Below are positions 25,138-33,298 of a DNA stretch of 33,298 nucleotides, piece after piece. Positions within the stretch are counted from its first letter, which is position 1. Each line of letters begins with the position of its first letter. Made by a program: the position numbers and the translations under genes. Source of the stretch: an uncultured Bacteroidia bacterium (GTDB lineage Bacteria; Bacteroidota; Bacteroidia; Bacteroidales; Prolixibacteraceae). The stretch covers positions 1 to 33,298 of the forward strand of contig CAIVMQ010000035.1 in assembly GCA_903907075.1 (NCBI GenBank), given 5' to 3'. The notes under the pieces were generated by a model, which saw nothing but the letters and a program-made list of their open reading frames with translations, did not search any database and had not been told where the DNA came from.

Positions 25138-27297
25138 TTATTCTTCTGAATGTTGTTCTGCTTCGTACGCTTTGAGCAGTTCGTCCTGAACTTCGGAAGG
25201 GACTTTCTCGTAGCTCGCGAATTTCAGATTAAACATGGCGCGACCTTGGGTGATAGAGCTTAGGGATGTAGAATATTTATTCATCTCTTTCAGTGGCACC
25301 TTGGCCATGATCTTCTCAAACCCTTTTTCGGAGCTCATCCCCATGATCAGTGCACGACGGCCCTGAAGATCCCCCATCACATCGCCTAACCGGTCGGCTG
25401 GCACAAGCACCTCGACATCGTAAATTGGTTCCAGAATCTTGGGGCTTGCATTTTTAAATGCTGCGCTGAAGGCGTTGCGTCCCGCGAGGCGGAAGGAGAT
25501 CTCATTCGAGTCGACGGGGTGCATCTTTCCATCATAGATTATAACCCTGATATCGCGGGCATAGGAACCGGTCAGCGGCCCCTCTTCCATCTTCTCCATG
25601 ATCCCTTTTAGTATTGCCGGATGAAAGCGAGCATCGATAGAACCACCCACGATACAATTGCAGAATACCAGTTTTCCGCCCCAGGGAAGCTCCGTAACTT
25701 CCGTTCCTCGCAAGCTTATCTTCATCTCTTTACCGTCAGTTTTGTAGGTGTCGGGAACAGGCATCCCCTCTTCGTAAGGCTCAACTAACATATGGACCTC
25801 CCCAAACTGTCCCGATCCACCACTCTGTTTGCGGTGGCGATAATCGCCCGGAGCAATTTTTGTTATCGTCTCCCGGTAGGGTATTTTAGGTTTCAGAAAT
25901 TGAATGTCAATCTTATAAATATTATCAAAATACCATTTCAACGTATTGATATGGTATTCACCTTGTCCGTGAAGCAGGATCTGTTTGAGCTCCTTCGAAT
26001 ACTCGATCACATAGGTAGGATCCTCTTCAGAAAGTTTATGAAGATATTCACCCATCTTTTCCTCGTCAGATTCATTCACTGCTTTTATGGCGGTAGTATA
26101 ACGTGGAGCCGGATATTCTAATGGTGGAAAATTAATCTCCGCATCTTTATCACATAGGGTGTTGTTATGTTTTACATCTTTGAGTTTTACCGTTGCTCCA
26201 ATATCACCTGCAGCCATTTCGGGCACTTTATTCCTTATCTTACCTGCCACAGCATATATTTGGGATATTCTCTCTTTCGAGTTTTTTGAGGTGTTCACCA
26301 GATCCATCCCCTCTCGTAATATTCCCGAGATAACTTTAAAATAGGTGACCTCCCCAACATGTTGTTCGATAGCTGTCTTAAATATGAATATGGAGGTTGG
26401 CCCGGATGCATCAATTTTAACTAATTTCCCGTCCGTAGTCTTTACAGGAGCAAGTTCTCCGGGGTGAGGGGCTACATTACAAATAAACTCCATCAGGCGA
26501 CGGATGCCCATGTCGCGTGCTGCGCAGGTGCAGAAAACCGGATAAAGACTACGGCTTACCATGCCTAGCTTAAGCCCTTTACGCATCTCATCCTCATTGA
26601 GATTACCCTGGTCGAAAAATAGCTCCATTAACTCCTCGTCGTTTTCGGCTGCCATTTCAACCAATTGGTTGTGTGCTACTTCTGCACGTTCGACCTCCGC
26701 GGCAGGAATATCCAGTATTTCAGGAACCCCTCCGTTAGGCCCCCATTGGAGCATTTTCATTTTTAGAACGTCGATTACTTTATTGTAATTTGTTCCGGGA
26801 TTGAGGGGGTATTGAACAATGGCAAGCTTATTCCCGAAAGTGGTCTTGGCCATTTCAATGGTATTTTCCCAGTTGCTGGTTTCGTGATCGAGATGGTTGA
26901 CAACGAAAATCAAAGGTTTATGAAATCTTTCAGCTTTACGGTTGGCAATCTCTGTCCCAACTTCAACACCATTAACGGCATTAAAAAGCAGTAGGCCTGT
27001 AGCCGCAACACTGAGTGCAGGGATCACGCCTCCTACGAAGTCGTCCATCCCGGGGGTGTCGATGATGTTAATCTTGCAGCCATCAAATTCGGTGTAGAGC
27101 ACCGTAGGGTGGACCGAATTGCCATACTCCTGTTCTACAAGATTGTAATCTGATGCAGTCGTTTTGCTTTTCACATCGCCTCTTCGACTGATTATACCAC
27201 CCTCGAAGAGCATCGTCTCGACAAGGGTGGTTTTCCCGGCGCCGGAATTACCGATTACAGTAATGTTCCGGATCTCATTAGTTTGAAAAACTTTCAT
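25138..27297 (-). CDS. fusA2: EF-G-like translation factor (EF-G2 type) with altered GTPase motifs
   Basis: This 719-residue paralogue of elongation factor G has all five domains in order: G domain 1-~280, domain II ~295-390, then III, IV (YRHRKQSGGSGQFGEVHMLV) and V (LEPIYDVEVLVPADRLGDVM). Domains II-V look normal, but the G domain does not. The P-loop keeps GAGKT, yet the AHID before it is GNSG. Switch I RGIT is Y58-G-N-S61. The catalytic His of DTPGH is M84 (DTPGMDDF). NKxD is N134-H-L-D137. The alignment with the fusA of this window is nearly gap-free here. Bacteroides thetaiotaomicron EF-G2 has been reported to support translocation without GTPase activity during starvation, and this protein is probably of that type. 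It is transcribed alone, divergently from the str operon. Confidence 0.9.
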   Translation of the reverse strand: MKVFQTNEIRNITVIGNSGAGKTTLVETMLFEGGIISRRGDVKSKTTASDYNLVEQEYGNSVHPTVLYTEFDGCKINIIDTPGMDDFVGGVIPALSVAATGLLLFNAVNGVEVGTEIANRKAERFHKPLIFVVNHLDHETSNWENTIEMAKTTFGNKLAIVQYPLNPGTNYNKVIDVLKMKMLQWGPNGGVPEILDIPAAEVERAEVAHNQLVEMAAENDEELMELFFDQGNLNEDEMRKGLKLGMVSRSLYPVFCTCAARDMGIRRLMEFICNVAPHPGELAPVKTTDGKLVKIDASGPTSIFIFKTAIEQHVGEVTYFKVISGILREGMDLVNTSKNSKERISQIYAVAGKIRNKVPEMAAGDIGATVKLKDVKHNNTLCDKDAEINFPPLEYPAPRYTTAIKAVNESDEEKMGEYLHKLSEEDPTYVIEYSKELKQILLHGQGEYHINTLKWYFDNIYKIDIQFLKPKIPYRETITKIAPGDYRHRKQSGGSGQFGEVHMLVEPYEEGMPVPDTYKTDGKEMKISLRGTEVTELPWGGKLVFCNCIVGGSIDARFHPAILKGIMEKMEEGPLTGSYARDIRVIIYDGKMHPVDSNEISFRLAGRNAFSAAFKNASPKILEPIYDVEVLVPADRLGDVMGDLQGRRALIMGMSSEKGFEKIMAKVPLKEMNKYSTSLSSITQGRAMFNLKFASYEKVPSEVQDELLKAYEAEQHSEE

Positions 27298-27399
27298 GTG
27301 ATAAAATTTAGATTAAAATTCAAGAATCTATCATTCGAAACTCAACTGAATTCATCAACATTGGTAAAAAGGAGACCCAAAGGCGATCTCAGATTCAAA

Positions 27400-27427
27400 C
27401 AAAACTAAATAAGCGATTAATAATCAA
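27400..27427 (-). promoter_or_regulatory. Bacteroidota-type promoter of EF-G2
   Basis: On the minus strand TTG (27427-27425), a 17-bp spacer and TAGTTTTG (27407-27400) match TTG-N17-TAnnTTTG. The implied transcript starts near 27393, giving a leader of about 95 nt. Confidence 0.6.
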
Positions 27428-27913
27428 GCATAAACAGCACTTTGGACCCCGGTGATTTTCATCTTTTGGGGGCTATTATCTAATGTTAAGCGGATAAAAA
27501 AAATGTTGAGTCCAACGCAAGAATCTCTTTAATTGGATTATACCGATCTTAACTGGGATGATTATTTTACAATAACATCAAAATTAGCAATTTTTTAAAA
27601 AGTTCCAATTTTTTACAATCTGCCGAATAGTTTTTATATGGATTTATTAAAGGTGAATATTTTATGTTAGATATCTGAATGTTAAAGGATAAGATTTGAT
27701 TATGCATATAGAGATACTCTGTTTTTAGGTTGAAAACATGTTTTTAAATAGGAAATTATATTTAACAAGATAATTAAAACGTCGGAAAACTTTTGAAATC
27801 AAGAGTTGGATCATCAGTTTTTGTTTTTCGTTAGTAACAGGGTCAGTTTTGGTGGTTTATGGCCTTAAAGGATTAAACTTTTAAATAAAAATGGTTTTTT
27901 TTCAACCGAGCCA

Positions 27914-27942
27914 TTGTTTTGTTGTTAAATTGTGTACTTTTG
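27914..27942 (+). promoter_or_regulatory. Bacteroidota-type promoter of the str/S10 operon
   Basis: TTG (27914-27916), an 18-bp spacer and TACTTTTG (27935-27942) fit the consensus exactly. Transcription would start near 27949, leaving a leader of about 120 nt before rpsL, which could carry operon regulation. Confidence 0.7.
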
Positions 27943-28068
27943 CAGTCCATTTTGGGGAAGATCCGTCTGGTTGGATTTGAATTAGACGATGTTAATTTCT
28001 TTAAAAATGGATTGAAATTGAGTTTGTTTTCGTGTGTATTATAATAATTCAAAAATTTAAAAACGTTT

Positions 28069-28476
28069 ATGCCTACTATTCAACAGTTAGTACGTAAAGG
28101 GAGAGTAAGTATCGTCGATAAGAGTAAATCTCCGGCGCTTAACTCTTGTCCGCAACGAAGAGGGGTATGTGTTCGTGTTTATACGACTACACCTAAAAAG
28201 CCTAACTCGGCTATGCGAAAAGTTGCCAGGGTTAGGTTAACCAATCAAAAGGAAGTAAATGCATACATTCCCGGAGAAGGACACAACTTACAAGAACACT
28301 CTATCGTACTTGTCCGTGGTGGTCGTGTAAAAGATCTTCCCGGGGTTCGTTATCACCTTATTCGTGGTGCACTCGATACTGCTGGTGTTGAGGGTCGCAG
28401 ACAACGTCGTTCTAAATATGGAGCAAAACGCCCAAAACCAGGACAAGTCGCAGCAACCACAAAAAAGAAAAAGTAA
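28069..28476 (+). CDS. rpsL: Small ribosomal subunit protein uS12
   Basis: This 135-residue decoding-centre protein opens with [12 protein letters not shown] and carries the invariant [20 protein letters not shown] and [13 protein letters not shown] motifs. Lys43 and Lys88, where streptomycin-resistance changes occur, are the wild-type residues. The C-terminus ends in a basic tail (ATTKKKK). It is the first gene of the operon. A 122-bp gap follows before rpsG, longer than the later gaps, in which I see no promoter box. Confidence 0.98.
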   Translation: MPTIQQLVRKGRVSIVDKSKSPALNSCPQRRGVCVRVYTTTPKKPNSAMRKVARVRLTNQKEVNAYIPGEGHNLQEHSIVLVRGGRVKDLPGVRYHLIRGALDTAGVEGRRQRRSKYGAKRPKPGQVAATTKKKK

Positions 28477-28598
28477 TTAATTAGAAATTAGTTATTTGTT
28501 TGGAGGTTTGGTTGAGTAAGGGTTTGCCTGGAGCAGACTAGTTAAACTGAAGACTAAACAACAACCGATTCGAATAACACAAACAATGTGTAACTAAG

Positions 28599-29075
28599 AT
28601 GAGAAAAACAAAACCAAAGAAAAGGATCATTTTGCCTGATCCAAAATTTAATGACGTTCTGGTGACAAGGTTTGTCAACAGTTTGATGTTCGATGGCAAG
28701 AAATCTATTGCTTTCAAGATTTTTTACGATGCACTTGAACTCGTAGAGAAAAAGATGAAAGATAATGAAGTTTCCCCTCTTGATGTGTGGAAAAAGGGTT
28801 TGCTCAATATTACACCTGCTGTTGAGGTGAAGAGCAGACGTGTTGGTGGTGCTAACTTTCAGGTTCCGATGGAAATTCGTCCTGAACGTAAAGTGGCGAT
28901 CTCAATGCATAACCTAATCCAATTTGCAACCAAACGTTCAGGTCACTCAATGGCCGAGAAGCTGGCAGCTGAAACGATTGCCGCTTATAATGAAGAAGGT
29001 GGAGCATTCAAGAAGAAAGAAGATACACACAGAATGGCAGAGGCTAACCGTGCTTTTGCTCATTTCAGATTTTAA
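28599..29075 (+). CDS. rpsG: Small ribosomal subunit protein uS7
   Basis: This 158-residue protein nucleates assembly of the 30S head and contacts the E-site tRNA. It starts [20 protein letters not shown]. Conserved stretches are [40 protein letters not shown] and the C-terminal [15 protein letters not shown]. Length is typical. It lies 34 bp upstream of fusA in the same operon. Confidence 0.98.
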   Translation: MRKTKPKKRIILPDPKFNDVLVTRFVNSLMFDGKKSIAFKIFYDALELVEKKMKDNEVSPLDVWKKGLLNITPAVEVKSRRVGGANFQVPMEIRPERKVAISMHNLIQFATKRSGHSMAEKLAAETIAAYNEEGGAFKKKEDTHRMAEANRAFAHFRF

Positions 29076-29109
29076 TTGAAATATACATTAGATATCATTA
29101 TCAACTATA

Positions 29110-31218
29110 ATGGCTAAAAGGGATCTTACAAATACCAGAAATATTGGTATCATGGCTCACATCGATGCGGGTAAAACAACCACTTCAGAGCGGATTTTGT
29201 TTTACACGGGAAAAGTTCACCGTATTGGTGAAGTACACGATGGCGCTGCTACCATGGATTGGATGGCTCAGGAGCAGGAGCGTGGTATTACCATTACCTC
29301 TGCTGCGACATTCACCGAATGGACCTATAACGATATTGTTCATCAAATTAATATTATTGACACCCCAGGACACGTTGACTTCACTGTTGAGGTAGAGCGT
29401 TCATTGCGTGTATTGGATGGAGCAGTAGCTACATTCTGTGCCGTTGGTGGTGTTGAAGCTCAGTCTGAAACTGTATGGCGTCAGGCAGATAAATATGGTG
29501 TGCCAAAAATCGCCTTTATTAATAAAATGGACCGTGCTGGCGCCGATTTCTTCCGTGTCTACGGTGATATTAAAGAAAAATTAGGGGCTAATCCAGTTCC
29601 AGTTCAGTTACCTATTGGTGCTGAAGAAAACTTTAAAGGGGTTATTGACCTTATTCGAATGAAAGCAATCTATTGGCATAATGAGGCTATGGGTGCTGAA
29701 TATGATATTGAGGAGATACCTGCAGATTTATTAGAACTGGCACAAGAGTGGCGCGAGAAGTTAGTCGAGTCTGTTGCCGAGCAAGATGAAGAGTTGATGG
29801 AGAAATTTTTCGCCGACTCTGATAGTATCACCGTTGAGGAGTTGATTGCAGTAATCAGAAAAGCAACACTTTCAGGTGTTATTATTCCTATGCTTTGTGG
29901 TTCAGCCTTTAAAAATAAAGGTGTTCAGACATTACTCGATGCGGTTTGTGCGTTTCTTCCTAATCCACTCGATATTGGTTCGATTGAGGGTAAAAATCCG
30001 GATACTGATGAGGTAATCGAACGTAAACCGTCAATTGATCAGCCTTTATCTGCATTGGCATTTAAAATTGCAACTGATCCATTTGTCGGTCGTTTATGTT
30101 TTATACGTGTTTACTCTGGTAAGATTGATGCCGGTTCATATGTATTAAATATGCGTACCGGTAAAAAGGAGCGTATTTCACGTTTGTTCCAAATGCACTC
30201 TAATAAACAACAGCCCCGCGATGTTATCGAAGCCGGTGATATTTGTGCCGCTGTAGGTTTTAAAGATATTCGTACCGGAGATACCTTGTGTAGTCTCGAT
30301 CATCCAATTATTTTGGAATCGATGACTTTCCCGGAGCCGGTAATTGGTATCGCCATCGAGCCTAAGACTCAGAACGATATTGATAAATTATCAAACGGAT
30401 TACAGAAGCTTGCCGAAGAGGATCCAACGTTCCAGGTTCGTACGGATGAAGATAGCGGCCAGACGGTTATTCGCGGTATGGGTGAGCTTCACCTTGAAAT
30501 TATCGTGGATCGTTTAAAACGTGAATTCAAAGTTGAATGTAACCAAGGAGCTCCACAGGTAGCTTATAAAGAGGCGGTCACTAAGGAAGTAGAGCTTCGC
30601 GAAGTATTTAAAAAGCAAACCGGGGGTCGTGGTAAATTTGCCGATATTAGCGTTAAAGTTGGTCCGGTTGATGAAGGCTTCTCTGGTCTTCAATTTGTTG
30701 ACCTTATCAAAGGGGGTACTATTCCACGTGAATTTATTCCTGCGGTTGAGAAAGGATTTAAAGAGTCATTAAATAACGGACCGCTTGCCGGATTCAAGAT
30801 TGAGAATCTTAAGGTTACCCTTATTGATGGTTCTTTTCACCCTGTTGACTCGGATGCACTCTCTTTTGAACTTTGTGCAAAACAAGCCTTCAGAAGTGCA
30901 GCTTCAAAAGCAAAACCAGTTTTGCTTGAGCCGATTATGAAGGTTGAAGTGGTAACACCTGATGATTACATGGGTGATATTGTTTCGGATTTAAACCGTC
31001 GTCGTGGTCATATTGAGAGCATGGATACTAAGTTTGGAGCTCGTGTATTGAAGGCAAAAGTTCCATTAGCGGAGCAGTTTGGTTACGTAACGACTTTACG
31101 TACGCTCTCATCTGGTCGTGCAACCTCTTCAATGGAGTTTGATCATTATGCCGAAGTGCCTAAGAATATTGCAATCACAGTGCTCGAAGCGGTAAAGGGC
31201 AAAACAGAATTGTTATAA
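29110..31218 (+). CDS. fusA: Elongation factor G (canonical)
   Basis: This 702-residue translocase GTPase has intact motifs: AHIDAGKT (16-23), ERGITITS (57-64), DTPGHVDF (84-91, catalytic H88) and NKMD (138-141). Domain IV ([15 protein letters not shown]) and domain V ([19 protein letters not shown]) are complete. It contrasts with the second EF-G encoded 1.8 kb upstream on the other strand. The next gene is rpsJ after 25 bp. The absence of tuf here is usual for Bacteroidota. Confidence 0.98.
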   Translation: MAKRDLTNTRNIGIMAHIDAGKTTTSERILFYTGKVHRIGEVHDGAATMDWMAQEQERGITITSAATFTEWTYNDIVHQINIIDTPGHVDFTVEVERSLRVLDGAVATFCAVGGVEAQSETVWRQADKYGVPKIAFINKMDRAGADFFRVYGDIKEKLGANPVPVQLPIGAEENFKGVIDLIRMKAIYWHNEAMGAEYDIEEIPADLLELAQEWREKLVESVAEQDEELMEKFFADSDSITVEELIAVIRKATLSGVIIPMLCGSAFKNKGVQTLLDAVCAFLPNPLDIGSIEGKNPDTDEVIERKPSIDQPLSALAFKIATDPFVGRLCFIRVYSGKIDAGSYVLNMRTGKKERISRLFQMHSNKQQPRDVIEAGDICAAVGFKDIRTGDTLCSLDHPIILESMTFPEPVIGIAIEPKTQNDIDKLSNGLQKLAEEDPTFQVRTDEDSGQTVIRGMGELHLEIIVDRLKREFKVECNQGAPQVAYKEAVTKEVELREVFKKQTGGRGKFADISVKVGPVDEGFSGLQFVDLIKGGTIPREFIPAVEKGFKESLNNGPLAGFKIENLKVTLIDGSFHPVDSDALSFELCAKQAFRSAASKAKPVLLEPIMKVEVVTPDDYMGDIVSDLNRRRGHIESMDTKFGARVLKAKVPLAEQFGYVTTLRTLSSGRATSSMEFDHYAEVPKNIAITVLEAVKGKTELL

Positions 31219-31243
31219 ATAACACCAAATATACGTTCTTATC

Positions 31244-31549
31244 ATGAGTCAAAGAATTAGAATTAAACTTAAATCGTACGATCACAATCTCGTTGATAAA
31301 TCAGCTGAGAAGATTGTTAAAACGGTTAAATCGACTGGGGCTATCGTAAGTGGACCAATTCCACTTCCAACACACCGGAGAATTTTTACCGTTTTAAGAG
31401 CAACCTTTGTGAATAAAAAATCGAGGGAGCAATTTGAATTATCTTCTTATAAGAGACTGATCGACATTTACAGTTCGACCGCAAAAACGATCGACGCCCT
31501 TATGAAACTTGAGTTACCAAGTGGTGTTGAGGTAGAAATTAAAGTATAA
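31244..31549 (+). CDS. rpsJ: Small ribosomal subunit protein uS10
   Basis: This 101-residue 30S head protein starts [20 protein letters not shown]. It has the family stretches [16 protein letters not shown] and [17 protein letters not shown], and ends in the normal beta strand ([11 protein letters not shown]). In other bacteria it is also NusE, the antitermination partner of NusB. It is the junction gene where the str operon continues into S10-operon genes. Confidence 0.98.
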   Translation: MSQRIRIKLKSYDHNLVDKSAEKIVKTVKSTGAIVSGPIPLPTHRRIFTVLRATFVNKKSREQFELSSYKRLIDIYSSTAKTIDALMKLELPSGVEVEIKV

Positions 31550-31575
31550 TTAGTAAACTGCTTAATCAGTAAAAA

Positions 31576-32193
31576 ATGCCAGGATTAATTGGAAAAAAAA
31601 TCGGAATGACTTCCGTATTCAGTGTTGAGGGGAAAAACATCCCATGCACTGTGATCGAGGCAGGTCCATGTGCTGTATCGCAAGTTCGTACGCTTGAAAA
31701 AGACGGATACGAAGCGGTTCAGTTAGGCTTTCTGGATAAGAAAGAGAAGCATGCGACGAAGCCCGAAATCGGCCACTTTAAAAAGGCCGGTACTGCTCCA
31801 AAGAAAAAAGTTGCTGAGTTCGGCAGCTTTGGGAATGAAGTAAAGCTTGGAGATATCATTACAGTTGATCTCTTTGAGCCTTCAGATTATGTGGATATCA
31901 CAGGATTCTCTAAAGGTAAAGGATTTCAGGGTGTAGTACGCCGCCATGGTTTTGGTGGTGTTGGAGAAGCAACACACGGTCAGCACAACAGGCTGCGTGC
32001 TCCAGGTTCCGTAGGAGCCTCTTCGTACCCTTCAAGAGTATTTAAAGGAATGCGCATGGCAGGTCGTCATGGCGGTATTAAGGTAACTGTTCAGAACATT
32101 GAAGTATTGAAAGTTATTCCTGAAAATAATCTGGTGATAGTTAAGGGTTCCGTACCGGGACCTAATGGTTCATACTTAATCCTTGAGAAGTAA
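31576..32193 (+). CDS. rplC: Large ribosomal subunit protein uL3
   Basis: This 205-residue protein starts [20 protein letters not shown] and contains the conserved [19 protein letters not shown] and [20 protein letters not shown] segments, which reach toward the peptidyl-transferase centre. Its TAA overlaps the ATG of rplD by one base (TAATG), indicating translational coupling. Confidence 0.98.
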   Translation: MPGLIGKKIGMTSVFSVEGKNIPCTVIEAGPCAVSQVRTLEKDGYEAVQLGFLDKKEKHATKPEIGHFKKAGTAPKKKVAEFGSFGNEVKLGDIITVDLFEPSDYVDITGFSKGKGFQGVVRRHGFGGVGEATHGQHNRLRAPGSVGASSYPSRVFKGMRMAGRHGGIKVTVQNIEVLKVIPENNLVIVKGSVPGPNGSYLILEK

Positions 32194-32822
32194 TGGAAGT
32201 CGCAGTCTTTAATAACGCAGGGAAGGAAACCGGCAGAAACGTAGTGCTTAACGCAGAAATCTACGCGGTTGAACCCAATGATCACGCGATTTATCTCGAC
32301 GTGAAGCAATACATGGCGAATCAACGTCAGGGAACGCATAAAGCTAAAGATCGTGGTGAAATTGCGGGATCAACTCGCAAGATCAAACGTCAAAAGGGTA
32401 CAGGTGGTGCTCGTGCAGGTAGTCGCAAATCTGGAACTATTCGCGGTGGAGGACGTATTTTCGGTCCTCGTCCAAGAGATTACAGTTTCAAATTGAATAA
32501 AAAGCTTAAAGAGCTTGCACGTAAGTCTGCTTTAACCTATAAAGCTCAGTCTAACGGAATTTTGGTTCTGGAAGATTTCTCTTTTGAAGCCCCAAAAACC
32601 AAGGAATTTGTGGCAATTCAGAATAATCTGAATATTAGTGATAAAAAATCATTAATAGTGTTACCAGAAGCAAATAAAAATATATATTTGTCCTCCAGAA
32701 ATTTACAGAACGTAGAGATTATAATTGCTTCAGAATTAAGCACTTACAAGATAATGCGGGCCAATAAGATTATTTTGGTTGAAAGTTCTGTGAATAAAGT
32801 AGAAGAATTATTTAAGATTTAA
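32193..32822 (+). CDS. rplD: Large ribosomal subunit protein uL4
   Basis: This 209-residue protein lines the exit tunnel with its extended loop ([40 protein letters not shown]). The globular part follows ([17 protein letters not shown]), then the C-terminal helix. Its start overlaps the rplC stop. In E. coli L4 represses its own operon; no such site is evident here. rplW follows after 11 bp. Confidence 0.98.
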   Translation: MEVAVFNNAGKETGRNVVLNAEIYAVEPNDHAIYLDVKQYMANQRQGTHKAKDRGEIAGSTRKIKRQKGTGGARAGSRKSGTIRGGGRIFGPRPRDYSFKLNKKLKELARKSALTYKAQSNGILVLEDFSFEAPKTKEFVAIQNNLNISDKKSLIVLPEANKNIYLSSRNLQNVEIIIASELSTYKIMRANKIILVESSVNKVEELFKI

Positions 32823-32833
32823 CGCGAAAGACA

Positions 32834-33127
32834 ATGGTTGATATTTTGATTCGCCCTATCGTAACCGAGAAAATGAACCTATTAACGGAGAAATTTAACC
32901 GTTATGGATTCAGGGTAGATAAGAAGGCAAACAAGCACGAGATCAAAAAGGCCGTGGAAGAGATCTATGGCGTTAAGGTAACCACCGTTAATACAATGGT
33001 GTATGCCGGAAAATTAAAATCGCGCTTTACAAAAGGCGGGGTTATAACCGGTCGGACAATGACTTATAAGAAAGCTATTGTTACGTTGACCGAAGGAGAA
33101 AGTATTGATTTTTACAGCAATATCTAA
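32834..33127 (+). CDS. rplW: Large ribosomal subunit protein uL23
   Basis: This 97-residue protein at the tunnel exit docks trigger factor and SRP. It shows ILIRPIVTEKMNLL at the start, KHEIKKAVEEIYGVKVTTVN in the middle and the flexible loop KLKSRFTKGGVITGR. Length is normal and the gap to rplB is 8 bp. Confidence 0.97.
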   Translation: MVDILIRPIVTEKMNLLTEKFNRYGFRVDKKANKHEIKKAVEEIYGVKVTTVNTMVYAGKLKSRFTKGGVITGRTMTYKKAIVTLTEGESIDFYSNI

Positions 33128-33135
33128 AGTAAGAG

Positions 33136-33298
33136 ATGGCAGTTAGAAAGTTAAAACCAGTAACACCGGGACAAAGGCACAAGATTGCAGGTACCTTTGA
33201 GTCCCTTACAACTGGCAACACACCTGAAAAATCATTGTTAAGGCCCATGAAGAGTACCGGTGGCCGTAATAGCGCCGGTAAGATGACAATGTGGTATA
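33136..33298 (+). CDS. rplB: Large ribosomal subunit protein uL2, 5' part (runs off the window)
   Basis: The open frame starts [19 protein letters not shown] and continues with TPEKSLLRP and [13 protein letters not shown], the conserved N-terminus of L2. About 54 codons are present before the window ends. Confidence 0.96.
   Translation, partial: MAVRKLKPVTPGQRHKIAGTFESLTTGNTPEKSLLRPMKSTGGRNSAGKMTMWY

Larger units (their letters stand above)
27298..28068. other. 771-bp divergent intergenic region between EF-G2 and rpsL
   Basis: AT-rich DNA with one promoter pointing each way, listed separately. The ~500 bp between them holds no convincing ORF or RNA gene. A weak inverted stretch (CCCCGGTGAT against ATCTTTTGGGG, about 27447-27471) is the only other structure noticed. 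Confidence 0.6.

Noticed and set aside
1..33298. CRISPR array, tRNA, rRNA or insertion sequence with transposase
   Set aside because: No evenly spaced direct repeats, no cloverleaf or rRNA-like stretch and no transposase-like reading frame were seen on either strand.

Overview
The window looks like the chromosome of a member of the Bacteroidota, probably a Bacteroidales/Marinilabiliales-type organism. Four things point there. It has a SusC/SusD polysaccharide utilisation locus with its own ECF sigma factor and FecR-type anti-sigma factor. Promoters match the phylum's TTG-N17/18-TAnnTTTG pattern. Start codons lack Shine-Dalgarno sequences. The str operon runs straight into the S10 operon (rpsL-rpsG-fusA-rpsJ-rplC-rplD-rplW-rplB) with no tuf gene after fusA. 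Genus is not determinable from what is visible.

Left edge (1-3900, plus strand). A six-domain fasciclin (FAS1) surface lipoprotein gene is built from two 418-codon copies of an A-B-C triplet. Its 5' end carries two lesions: a TGA in the lipobox and a one-base loss in a poly-A run. After a 79-nt imperfect hairpin comes a MerR-family regulator with a cobalamin-binding C-terminus that keeps the CarH photoreceptor motifs (W-x9-EH and E-x-H-x-x-G).

Polysaccharide utilisation locus (3939-22334, all minus strand). Read in the direction of transcription: a GH92 alpha-mannosidase; a remnant of a lost gene; a two-gene operon of a DUF4964/5127/4965/1793 ('glutaminase-like') lipoprotein and a DUF3863-like secreted protein; an ECF sigma factor; a FecR anti-sigma factor; an STN-containing SusC; a SusD-like_2 lipoprotein; a rho-independent terminator; then a GH95-like enzyme and a GH35 beta-galactosidase. 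The STN domain, FecR and sigma factor form the usual trans-envelope switch: substrate in SusC releases the sigma factor, which presumably activates susCD. Mannosidase, galactosidase and a GH95-like fucosidase/galactosidase suggest a heteroglycan or glycoprotein glycan, but the substrate is not proven.

Middle (22335-25137). A 680-bp non-coding stretch with a run of short hairpins (REP-like), a beta-CASP metallo-beta-lactamase RNase, and a GxxExxY gene flanked by imperfect 36-bp inverted repeats, with a perfect hairpin over its start codon.

Right (25138-33298). A second EF-G, whose GTPase motifs are altered (catalytic His to Met, NKxD to NHLD, RGIT to YGNS), is encoded divergently from the str/S10 operon that contains the canonical fusA. 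Each side has a recognisable Bacteroidota promoter. The window ends inside rplB.

The most interesting items are the apparently GTPase-defective EF-G2 beside its canonical paralogue, the GxxExxY cassette with terminal inverted repeats and start-codon hairpin, the broken and duplicated fasciclin gene, the putative B12 photoreceptor, and the GH95-like enzyme with a changed catalytic set.
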